NCBI GenBank assembly: GCA_900542015.1
Contig: UQLY01000005.1
Location: forward strand, 1 to 64,000
Reading direction: 5' to 3'
DNA length: 64,000 nucleotides
Source: an uncultured Lachnospiraceae bacterium
GTDB taxonomy: Bacteria > Bacillota > Clostridia > Lachnospirales > Lachnospiraceae
The position numbers and the translations under genes were made by a program. Numbering within the stretch: the first letter of the stretch is position 1; every line of letters starts with the position of its first letter. Shown here piece by piece: positions 15,901 through 24,900 of the stretch. Below the pieces are notes generated by a model, which ran no database searches, had not been told where the DNA came from, and saw nothing but the letters and a program-made list of their open reading frames with translations.

Positions 15901-17933
15901 ATATGAGAAGAATGCGAGCCCTGTTTAAAAGAGAACTGACTGATATTCTGCGGGATAAGAAGACGCTTGTAATGATGATCGTCGTGCCGATTATTTTATA
16001 CCCCCTGCTCATTGTGGGAATGACGTTGCTTATGAGCTCCGTTATGAGCAGCCAGGAGGAAAAGACTTATCAGGTGGCGTTTGAGAATGACGCGGCTTTG
16101 GAGGAGCGGATTGGGACGATTCTCAAAGAGGAGCAGGAAGAAATCGGTTACCGGGTTGAAGTTGTGCAGGCGGATGACTGCGAAGGGGCGCTGGAAGCGG
16201 AAGAAATCGATGCCTTTGTCAGAGTGGAGGAGGACGGAAGCATTTCTCTGTGCTATTTGTCAGCAAAAGACCGTTCTTCTACGGCGGTATCCGCTCTGGG
16301 AGACGCCTTTGAAATTTACCGGGAGGATTTAAGGGAAGAAAATATTGAAAAAGCCGGACTGGACGCGGAATTTCTGCTGAATCCGATTACATTTCAAAGA
16401 GAGGATTTTTCCACGACGGAAGAATCCATCGGCAATCTCATCGGTTCCATGATGCCGTTTCTGATTGTTACGGTTATTTTGCTGGGTGCTATTTATCCGG
16501 CGATCGACGTAACCGCGGGAGAAAAGGAGCGGGGGACGCTGGAGACGCTGTTGACGCTGCCTGTGACGAATTTTGAAATGATTATGAGCAAGTTTCTTGC
16601 CGTTGCCTGCATCGCCTGCGTATCGGCGGTTCTGAATGTATTTTCCATGGGAGGAGCCATGGCGTTTCTGGTATCCAGCTCGCTATCCGCGGCGGCGAAC
16701 GTAAATCTGCAGATCCGTTATGAAACCTTTATCCCCGGCATTTTATTTACGCTGGTGGTCATGATGTTTTTTGCTCTGTTGGTCACGGCGGTCTGCATGT
16801 GCACCTGTGTCTTTGCCAAAAACTTTAAAGAGGCGAATAATTATGTGACGCCGGTCATGCTGATATTTATGTTCGGCAGTTATGCGGCGATGATTCCGGA
16901 TCTGGAGCTGACGGCGCAGACGGCGGCGATTCCCATTGTCAATGTGGCGCTGATGGTGGAAAGCCTGTTTCAGTTTAATTATAATTACGGGTTGTTTGCC
17001 ATTGTGTTGTTTTCAAATGTTGCCTATAGCTTACTTGCGATCATGGTATTGGGGAAAATTTATAACAGCGAAGCGGTTCTGTTTTCCGAAGGATTAAGCA
17101 GCGTGAAGCTGTTTTCCAAACGCAGCGAGATGAAAGAAAAGCAAATGCCGGGTTTTGGGGATATTGTTCTGCTTTTGTGCATTGTGCTGTTGCTGATTTT
17201 GTATGTAGGTTCTTACGCACAGCTTCGATGGGGCTTTGGCGGCGTGGCGATCCAACAGATGATTATCCTGCTTTGTCCCCTTGTTTATGCCTGGTATATG
17301 AAGGCGGATCGGAAAAAGCTGTTTTCCGTGCAGAAAATCAAACCGGCGCAGCTCATCGGTTCTGTGATGATCGGGATTGCAGCGTTTTTAGGCGCGCTGG
17401 TTGCAGGGGCTTTGCTTGTGCCGTTTTTCCCGGAAAGCGCGGAAGGATTGACGCAGCTTGATGATATGCTGGTCAGCCAGCCCGTCTATCTGTTGGTGCT
17501 GGTAGTGGCGCTGATGCCGGCGGTGGGAGAAGAGCTGTTGTTTCGCGGCTTTGTCATGGGAACGTTAAAATACAAGTGTAAGCCTGCGCTTACCATATTG
17601 GTGACAACCCTGATTTTTGCGGCGTATCATATGAGTCTGATCAAAATGTTTACCATCGGCATCGTGGGTCTCGGGCTGACGCTTGTGACTTATAAAACGG
17701 GCAGTATTGCGGCTTCCATGTGCGTCCATTTCCTGAACAATCTGCTTTCGGTGCTGATTGCCAAATATCCCGCAGCGATGCAGAAGGCATTTCCGGTGCT
17801 GTTTCAGGAAAGCCTCGACCTTTCGGACCTGCTTTTGATTGGGGCGGTAATCCTTGTCTGCGCCGCGCTTGGCTGGAGGCTGATCGGGGGAGGAAGAAAA
17901 GAGAGGGCAAAAAAAGAAGCGGCAAATACATAG
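15897..17933 (+). CDS. ABC-2 permease fused to a CPBP intramembrane protease
   Basis: A 678-residue membrane protein. The N-terminal 400 residues are a NatB-like ABC-2 permease: membrane anchor near residue 25, a large extracytoplasmic domain, then membrane segments starting with the ITVILLGAIYPAIDVTAGEKERGT-like region (here VTVILLGAIYPAID then TAGEKERGTLET). The C-terminal part is a CPBP (CAAX-protease-like) domain with the EExxxR motif (Glu545, Glu546, Arg550), a histidine in AAYHMS and HFLNN. The ABC permease/CPBP fusion architecture is known. Substrate and protease target are not known. ATP is supplied by the upstream gene. Confidence 0.87.
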   Translation: MNMRRMRALFKRELTDILRDKKTLVMMIVVPIILYPLLIVGMTLLMSSVMSSQEEKTYQVAFENDAALEERIGTILKEEQEEIGYRVEVVQADDCEGALEAEEIDAFVRVEEDGSISLCYLSAKDRSSTAVSALGDAFEIYREDLREENIEKAGLDAEFLLNPITFQREDFSTTEESIGNLIGSMMPFLIVTVILLGAIYPAIDVTAGEKERGTLETLLTLPVTNFEMIMSKFLAVACIACVSAVLNVFSMGGAMAFLVSSSLSAAANVNLQIRYETFIPGILFTLVVMMFFALLVTAVCMCTCVFAKNFKEANNYVTPVMLIFMFGSYAAMIPDLELTAQTAAIPIVNVALMVESLFQFNYNYGLFAIVLFSNVAYSLLAIMVLGKIYNSEAVLFSEGLSSVKLFSKRSEMKEKQMPGFGDIVLLLCIVLLLILYVGSYAQLRWGFGGVAIQQMIILLCPLVYAWYMKADRKKLFSVQKIKPAQLIGSVMIGIAAFLGALVAGALLVPFFPESAEGLTQLDDMLVSQPVYLLVLVVALMPAVGEELLFRGFVMGTLKYKCKPALTILVTTLIFAAYHMSLIKMFTIGIVGLGLTLVTYKTGSIAASMCVHFLNNLLSVLIAKYPAAMQKAFPVLFQESLDLSDLLLIGAVILVCAALGWRLIGGGRKERAKKEAANT

Positions 17934-17963
17934 CATATGGCATAGGTCAGGAAGGAAAGAGAC

Positions 17964-18599
17964 ATGGAAAACTATATTTTTATTCATGGATTGGGACAGA
18001 CCGGGGCAAGCTGGGACAAAGTGATACAAGAGCTTGCTTTGCCGTTGTCTGACGGCAACGCTATTTCCTGCCCGCAGATTTCGGAACTTTTGGAAAATCA
18101 GGAGTATACTTATGGCAATCTGTATCGCGCCTTTTCGGAATACTGTGAAAGATCAGAAGGGACGCTTCATTTGTGCGGCTTATCGGCAGGAGCGATTTTG
18201 GCGTTACATTATGCCATAGATCATCCGGAAAAGATGGGTTCGGTGGTTTTGATAGCGGCGCAATATGAAATGCCCAAAATGCTTCTGAAATTTCAGAGCG
18301 TCCTGTTTCATCTGATGCCGGAAAAAAACTTTAAGAGTATGGGATTTCAAAAGAAGGATTTCATCCGTTTGTCAGATTCCATGGCAGAGCTGAATTTTAA
18401 AAAAGAGTTATCGAAAATGGAGTGTCCCGCCCTGATACTCTGCGGGGAGCATGACCGGGCGAACCAAAAGGCTGCAAAAGGATTGGCGGAGCGAATGAAA
18501 AATGCAGAATACCGGATAATTCCAAATGCGGGGCATGAAGCGAATACGGATAATCCGCAGGAACTGGCTGCATTGATCGGACGGTTTTTCAGCGGTTAG
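17964..18599 (+). CDS. Alpha/beta hydrolase
   Basis: A 211-residue cytoplasmic hydrolase. It has an oxyanion-region HGLGQTG (residues 8-14), a nucleophile elbow GLSAG (Ser74), and the remaining triad in CGEHD (Asp164) and NAGHEANTD (His191). The lid between residues 100 and 150 is short. The reaction cannot be predicted further: esterase, lipase or thioesterase activity is possible. AGGAAGGAAAGAGAC precedes the ATG. It follows the ABC permease by 30 bases and may be the last gene of that transcript. Confidence 0.85.
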   Translation: MENYIFIHGLGQTGASWDKVIQELALPLSDGNAISCPQISELLENQEYTYGNLYRAFSEYCERSEGTLHLCGLSAGAILALHYAIDHPEKMGSVVLIAAQYEMPKMLLKFQSVLFHLMPEKNFKSMGFQKKDFIRLSDSMAELNFKKELSKMECPALILCGEHDRANQKAAKGLAERMKNAEYRIIPNAGHEANTDNPQELAALIGRFFSG

Positions 18600-18686
18600 T
18601 GCGCGGGTTGTTTTTAGCACAACATTTTTCAATATAGATATTTTGCGTCCCGGTAAATTTGTCGAAATCATCTTAAAAATTCAATC

Positions 18687-18715
18687 TTGATTTTCTTTGC
18701 GGTACCTGTTATACT
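18687..18715 (+). promoter_or_regulatory. Predicted sigma-A promoter of the PP2C/kinase pair
   Basis: TTGATT (18687-18692), 17 bases, TATACT (18710-18715). It places about 155 bases of structured leader between the transcription start and the phosphatase gene. Confidence 0.75.
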
Positions 18716-18746
18716 ATCCGCATAGACGTATTCTTTTTTTAACAAA

Positions 18747-18850
18747 CCTATGATATCTCTTTTCTCCTGAGCGATGAGAAAGGGGATATCATAGGAAATA
18801 AATCTTCAAGACGGTACATTCCGTACCGGTTCATTCATTCAGGAATGAAC
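18747..18850 (+). other. Three consecutive hairpins in the leader of the PP2C/kinase pair
   Basis: Hairpin 1: 18747-18766 pairs with 18776-18795 (20 bp with two G-U pairs, nine-base loop; arms contain CCTATGATATC and GATATCATAGG). Hairpin 2: CGGTAC (18812-18817) with GTACCG (18823-18828), loop ATTCC. Hairpin 3: GTTCATTC (18829-18836) with GAATGAAC (18843-18850), loop ATTCAG. No T-tract follows any of them, so they do not look like terminators. The gene start is 28 bases downstream. Confidence 0.7.
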
Positions 18851-18878
18851 GCAATTTCCAAAGAAAGGGCAATTTAAT

Positions 18879-19625
18879 ATGATATTCGGTTATGTGTATG
18901 AGACCGGGAAAAGGGCTTGTAATGAAGACGCTTTGCTGTTTCGCAGCAGTTTATTTGCCGGAGGGAAACTGTGCCTTGCAGCGGTCTGCGACGGCATGGG
19001 AGGAATGGACCATGGCATGGAAGCGGCAAAATTTTGCATCGGAGAAATGGAAGCATGGTATGACAGACAACTGATTCCGCTGATCGGCAACTGCAAAACG
19101 TGGTTTTCTGATCCCGGACCGGCGATTAAAACCAAGGGGTTTCGTCTGTACCGTCAAATGAACAGAGCCCTGTTTGAACAAATGCGGGAAACGGGAAAGC
19201 GGATGGGGACGACGGCTGTGATGTGTGTGATTTACGGGGAGCGGTTTTATCTGTTCCATATAGGGGACAGCAGAGGCTATCTGATCAGGCGAACCTTGCC
19301 GGGGAGACGTTTTTGTCAGCTTACCAGGGATCATGGGAATGAAAAAGGGCTTTGCAGGTGTCTTGGATTGAACAGGGAATGGGAGCCGGATTTTGTGGCG
19401 GGCAGGCTTGGAAAGGGCGGATTGTTACTATGCACTGACGGCTTTTACCGGGCGTATGAGAAAAGCGTATGGAAAAGCTGCCTCAATCCCGAAAAGATGA
19501 GAGGGGAAGAAGGCGTCCGCAAACGGCTGCGGGAAATTGCGGATTATAATTTGCGGCGGGGAGAGGGCGATAACATTTCAGCGCTTTATTTAAGCACGGA
19601 CAAGCCCGTTTCGGAAAAGAGATAG
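18879..19625 (+). CDS. PP2C-family (PPM) serine/threonine phosphatase
   Basis: A 248-residue cytoplasmic, metal-dependent phosphatase. Visible motifs are NED (residues 15-17), DGMGG (38-42), IGDSRG (128-133), a TRDH segment, CTDG with metal ligand Asp187 and the C-terminal GDN (230-232). The order fits stand-alone Stp/PrpC-like phosphatases that reverse Hanks-type kinases. A kinase gene follows after ten bases, so the two are a natural pair. The AAAGAAAGGGC ribosome site is moderate. The leader is strongly structured. Confidence 0.88.
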   Translation: MIFGYVYETGKRACNEDALLFRSSLFAGGKLCLAAVCDGMGGMDHGMEAAKFCIGEMEAWYDRQLIPLIGNCKTWFSDPGPAIKTKGFRLYRQMNRALFEQMRETGKRMGTTAVMCVIYGERFYLFHIGDSRGYLIRRTLPGRRFCQLTRDHGNEKGLCRCLGLNREWEPDFVAGRLGKGGLLLCTDGFYRAYEKSVWKSCLNPEKMRGEEGVRKRLREIADYNLRRGEGDNISALYLSTDKPVSEKR

Positions 19626-19635
19626 GAGGACGGCT

Positions 19636-20694
19636 ATGGAGTTTTCGGAAAAATACAGCAGGAAGCGAATACTGGGAGAAGGGAGCCAGGCTGTGGTATG
19701 GCTCGTGGAAAATCAAAATACAAAAGCGGCTGCGGCAATGAAGCTTTATAACGGCAAAAGCGCGGAAGCGGAGCGGGAGATGCAGGTATTAAGATATCTG
19801 GGCGGAAAAGGGGTCCCGTATCTGATCGATTGTGTGGAGGCGGACGGCAAAAACGGAATCGTGATGGAATATATAGAAGGAAAAAGTCTGCGCGCGCTAT
19901 GTGAGGAACAGAAGGTCTGGACGGAAGAAGAGGCGGTGGATACGGCAATGAAAATCGCCGAAATTTTGAGCGGGTTCCACAAAACGCTTCCGGTCATGAT
20001 CTATGCCGATCTGAAACCGGAGAACATTATGCTGACGGCGGAGGGAAAGGTTTATCTGGTGGATTGCGGAGCAGTGGTTTATGCCGGAGAAAAACAAAAA
20101 AAGCTGTTTGGCACAAGAAATTATCTGCCGCCTTCGGAAGAGGAAACGATAACACCCTACAGAGATACCTATGGGCTGGGGGTCATTTTATATGAAATGC
20201 TGACGGGATATCGGATTGCGGAGGGCGTTGCAAACGGAAAGGCGGATATTTCCCATTTGTCGCCCGGGTGCCGTCGGGTAATGCAAAAGGCGGTCAGAAT
20301 GCGTCCCGAGGAAGCCTATTCCGACGCGGGGCAAATGCTGGAGGATTTGAAAGCATGTCAAAACGAACTGAAAGAGAGGAAAACAGGGAGGAGAAAAAGG
20401 CAGATGATTCGGAAAAGAAAAAAGAAGGCGCAGAATTACTTTATCTGTGATCTAAAGCGCATTGTGATTCACGGTCATGCAGGGCTGCCGGGGATCATGG
20501 GTATCTGTCTGATTGCGGCGGTATTGTTTTTCGGCAAAACCGAGACGGAAGCGGCGGGAATGAGAGAAAATGCGGAAATTACGGCAGCGGCGGCGGAAGA
20601 AAGAAAAGAAGCGGAAACGGAAGCGGAAGCGGAAATAACAAAAGGGGAAATCCGGGATGAATACGGCAGAAAGCTTGTGATACGTAAGAGATAA
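19636..20694 (+). CDS. Hanks-type serine/threonine protein kinase with C-terminal membrane segment
   Basis: A 352-residue kinase. It shows the glycine loop LGEGSQAVV (residues 13-21), Lys36 in AMKLY, the catalytic loop YADLKPEN (123-130) and the metal motif DCG (143-145) where most kinases have DFG. The usual HRD histidine is tyrosine (YAD), but the catalytic Asp125 is kept, so activity is likely. GTRNYLPPSE marks the activation segment. A basic stretch (250-265) precedes one membrane segment (about 283-300), followed by a short Glu/Ala-rich tail with no PASTA repeats. The upstream PP2C phosphatase is the expected partner. Confidence 0.87.
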   Translation: MEFSEKYSRKRILGEGSQAVVWLVENQNTKAAAAMKLYNGKSAEAEREMQVLRYLGGKGVPYLIDCVEADGKNGIVMEYIEGKSLRALCEEQKVWTEEEAVDTAMKIAEILSGFHKTLPVMIYADLKPENIMLTAEGKVYLVDCGAVVYAGEKQKKLFGTRNYLPPSEEETITPYRDTYGLGVILYEMLTGYRIAEGVANGKADISHLSPGCRRVMQKAVRMRPEEAYSDAGQMLEDLKACQNELKERKTGRRKRQMIRKRKKKAQNYFICDLKRIVIHGHAGLPGIMGICLIAAVLFFGKTETEAAGMRENAEITAAAAEERKEAETEAEAEITKGEIRDEYGRKLVIRKR

Positions 20695-20821
20695 CTTTCT
20701 TGACCCGCTTTCCAAAACCCGTAAGAAAAGCGGTAGGAAAGTGATCCGAAACGTGTTATAATCGAAGTCATGAGAGCATAACGGGTTTATCACAAACCAG
20801 GCAGCAGGGAGAGAAAATTTT

Positions 20822-21877
20822 ATGGATAGAAATCATACCAGAACAGTTAAAATCGGAGACAGGATCATCGGCGGAGGCAATCCGATCCTGATCCAGTCCA
20901 TGACCAATACCCGCACGGAGGACGTGAAAGCCACGGTGGAGCAGATCCACAGGCTGGAGGCGGCAGGGTGCGACATTATCCGTTCCACCGTCCCGACCGC
21001 AGAGGCGGCACGGGCGTTAAAGGAAATCAAAAAAGAGATTTCGATTCCCCTTGTGGCGGATATTCATTTTGATTATAAAATGGCGATTGCGGCGATTGAA
21101 AACGGAGCGGATAAAATCAGAATCAATCCCGGAAATATCGGCGGTCAGGAAAAGCTTAAGGAAGTGGTAGCCGCCGCTAAGGAGCGTAATATTCCGATTC
21201 GCGTGGGCGTCAACGGCGGTTCGCTGGAAAAGGATCTGGTGGAAAAGTATCACGGGGTAACGCCGGAAGGAATTGTGGAAAGCGCCTTGGATAAGGTGCA
21301 TATGATTGAAGAGGCGGGCTATGACAATATGGTCATCAGCATCAAATCCTCCAATATTCCGATCTGTGTAAAGGCGCATGAACTGTTGGTAGAAAAGACG
21401 GATTATCCGCTGCATATCGGCATTACGGAAGCGGGGACCCTTTACGGAGGCAATATTAAGTCCGCGGTGGGGCTTGGTATTTTGCTGCACGAAGGGATCG
21501 GCGATACCATGCGCGTATCGTTGTCGGGAGATCCCGTAGAGGAGATAAGGTCGGCAAAGACGATACTGCGTTCCCTGGGACTGTACAATCAGGGAATTGA
21601 AGTGATTTCCTGCCCGACCTGCGGGCGCACCAGAATCGATTTGATCGGACTGGCAAACCAGGTAGAGGAAATGGTAGAGGATATTCCGCTTAATTTAAAG
21701 GTTGCCGTTATGGGATGCGTCGTAAACGGACCGGGAGAGGCGAAGGAAGCGGATATCGGCATTGCGGGAGGCGTCGGAGAAGGACTTTTGATCAAAAAGG
21801 GCGAAGTTATCCGCAAGGTGCCTGAGAAAGAGCTGTTAAATGTGCTGCGGGAGGAATTGCTGCACTGGAACGATTAG
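20822..21877 (+). CDS. ispG: 4-hydroxy-3-methylbut-2-en-1-yl diphosphate synthase (IspG/GcpE)
   Basis: This [4Fe-4S] enzyme converts methylerythritol cyclodiphosphate to HMBPP in the MEP isoprenoid pathway. The 351-residue form is the short bacterial type. It begins with RTVKIGDRIIGGGNPILIQS, has DIHFDYKMA, and carries the cluster cysteines in SCPTCGR (Cys264, Cys267) and in MGCVVNGPGEA (Cys299). A TATAAT-like box lies at about 20756-20761 without a clear -35. polC follows after about 70 bases. Confidence 0.97.
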   Translation: MDRNHTRTVKIGDRIIGGGNPILIQSMTNTRTEDVKATVEQIHRLEAAGCDIIRSTVPTAEAARALKEIKKEISIPLVADIHFDYKMAIAAIENGADKIRINPGNIGGQEKLKEVVAAAKERNIPIRVGVNGGSLEKDLVEKYHGVTPEGIVESALDKVHMIEEAGYDNMVISIKSSNIPICVKAHELLVEKTDYPLHIGITEAGTLYGGNIKSAVGLGILLHEGIGDTMRVSLSGDPVEEIRSAKTILRSLGLYNQGIEVISCPTCGRTRIDLIGLANQVEEMVEDIPLNLKVAVMGCVVNGPGEAKEADIGIAGGVGEGLLIKKGEVIRKVPEKELLNVLREELLHWND

Positions 21878-21949
21878 CCGGGGCGATTGGTGTGGACCGG
21901 CGCGTGAAAGGACAAAAGCGGAAACGGATATAGTTTGGAGCATGATAGG

Positions 21950-24900
21950 ATGGACGGAAAGCAGTTTTTGGAGGTTTTTCCAACCTTACAACTAAAGAGT
22001 GATTTAAAGGATACCTTTGAGGGCGTCTGCGTAGAGCATATTTATACGACAAAGCGCAGGGATTTTTTACGCGTATATATTTCCGCGGACAGAATCATTG
22101 ACAAAAAAGATATTTTCGCTGTGGAAGGGCAGATTAAGAAGCAGCTCTTTGACCGGGCGAATATTACGGTAAAGATTTATGAGCATTTTCAGCTTTCCAG
22201 GCAGTATACGCCGGAAAATCTGTATCATGCCTATAGAGAGAGCATTTTGCGAGAACTGCGGGACTACAGTCCGGTTATGTACAGTATGTTTAAAAAGGCT
22301 GAGGTTTCTTTTGAGGGAGACAAAATGACGCTTACGGTGGAAGAACTGGTTCCCTTTAAGGAAAAGGCTGCGGAGTTTACGGAGCTTTTGGAAAAAATTT
22401 TTTGCGAACGCTGCGGCGTTTTTGTGCGCGTGTGTGTGGAATATACAACCGTGCAGGAGAATCCCCTGAAGCGGGAGGAAGAATTAAAGTTAAAGCGCCA
22501 GGTGGATGAAATTGCATCCAGAGTGTTCGGCGAGGCACGAATCGGGGCAGCGCAGGACGAGGAAGAGGCGGAGAGCGCCAAAGAAGGCGCTGCGTGGGGA
22601 AGCCAAGCCGGTATGGGAACGGCAAAAGAAGCAGCTTCCAATACGGCGCAGGAGGCGCTGAAGGCAAAGGAAAGCGCTTCCGCAAAGACGGAGAAGAAAA
22701 AGGAAAAACCCGGCACGGACAGATCCTACGGCGGTTTTGGCGGGAAGAAGAGCGGATTCGGCAAAAAGGAATACCGTATGAAGAAATCGGATGATCCGAG
22801 TATTATCTGGGGCAGCTATGATATTGAGGAGGAACCGCTGCCGTTAGATCAGTTGGTCGGAGAGATGGGAGAAGTGGTAATCCGCGGCAAGCTTCTGACG
22901 CTGGAGACCAAACCGATCCCCCGGATCGAAAAGACCATTGTGATGTTTGCCGTTACGGATTTTACGGATACGATTATGGTCAAGGTGTTTGTCAAGGACG
23001 AGCAGTTGGATGAATTTCTGCCCAACCTGAATGTTAAGAAAGGCACTTTTTTAAAGATCAAGGGAATTGCGGCGATGGATAAGTTTGACAGGGAACTGAC
23101 CATCGGCTCGGTTGTTGCAATGAAGGTGATTCCGGATTTCACGACGGCGAGAATGGATTATGCACCCACAAAAAGAGTGGAGCTTCACTGTCATACAAAG
23201 ATGAGCGATATGGACGGCGTTTCCGAGGTCGTGGATATTGTAAAGCGCGCTTATCGCTGGGGACATCCGGCGATCGCCATTACCGATCACGGTGTGGTCC
23301 AGGCGCTGGCGGATGTGTTCCATACATGGTGCGATCTTTGGGATCAGGAAAAGGCACGTTGCAAAGAAGCGGGAATAGAGGCGGACCGGCAGAATTTCTT
23401 TAAGATTATTTTGGGCGTGGAGGGATATCTGGTCGATGATTTGAAAGAAATTGTAGTCAATCCTAAAGATCTGGACCTGAATCAAAATTATGTGGTATTT
23501 GATCTGGAGACCACAGGATTTTCTCCGGTTAAAAATAAAATTATCGAGATCGGAGCCGTAAAAATCCAGGACGGAAAAATCACGGACCGTTTCTCGACCT
23601 TTGTCAATCCAAAGGAACCGATTCCTTATAAAATCCAGCAGTTGACGAGCATCCGGGACGAGGACGTCATGGATGCGCCGCAAATCGAAGAGATTTTACC
23701 GCAGTTTCTGGAATTTTCCAAAGGCTGCGTCATGGTGGCGCATAACGCTTCCTTTGATATGAGTTTTATACAGGAAAACTGCAGGCGCATGGGGCTTACC
23801 TGTGAAGATACCGTTGTGGATACCGTGGGGATTGCCAGAATCCTGCTGCCCCATCAGGCAAAACATACGCTGGACGCCTGCGCGAAAACGCTGGGCGTAT
23901 CGCTGGAGAACCACCATCGCGCCGTGGACGACGCGGAGGCGACGGCGGAAATTTTTGAAAAGTTTCTGCCGATGCTGGCGGACGCCGGAGCAAGGAAGCT
24001 TTCGGATATTAACGCCATGGGCGAGGATAATGTGGAGACGGTCAAAAAGCTGCCCTATTATCATGTGATTATTCTTGCCAAAAACGAAATCGGCAGGATC
24101 AATTTATATAAGCTGGTATCGGCTTCCCATCTGACTTATTACAACAAGCGTCCTAAAATACCCAAGAGCCTCCTGCAAAAATACCGGGAAGGGCTGATTG
24201 TAGGAAGCGCCTGTGAAGCAGGGGAACTGTACCGCGCTATGCTGGACGGCAAAAGCGACAGGGATTTATATAAGATTGCGGGCTTTTATGATTATCTGGA
24301 AATTCAGCCCCTTGGTAATAATGAATTTATGATTGAATCCGAGAGGGTGGAAAGCGTTCATTCCATGGAGGATATTATGGAACTGAACCGTAAGATCGTA
24401 TCCATCGGGGAGGTGCTGCACAAACCGGTCTGCGCTACCTGCGACGTTCATTTTCTGGACCCGGAGGATGAGGTCTACCGTCGCATTATTATGGCGGGGA
24501 AGGGATTTAAGGAAGATAAGCAGGCGCCGTTATATCTGCGTACCACGGAGGAAATGTTAGAAGAATTTGCTTATTTGGGCAGCGATAAGGCGCGGGAGGT
24601 GGTCATTACCAATACCAATCTGATCGCCGACTGTATCGAATCCATCGATCCGGTCAGACCGGATAAGAGCCCGCCGATTATTCCCAATTCCGATGAGATT
24701 CTTACAAAGATCTGTTATAACAGGGCGCATGAGATTTACGGGGACAAATTGCCGGATGTGGTGGAAAAACGTCTGGAAAAGGAATTGAACGCGATTATCA
24801 AAAACGGTTTCGCCGTTATGTATATTATCGCCCAGAAGCTGGTATGGAAATCGGTGGAAGACGGTTATCTGGTCGGTTCCAGAGGATCTGTCGGTTCTTC

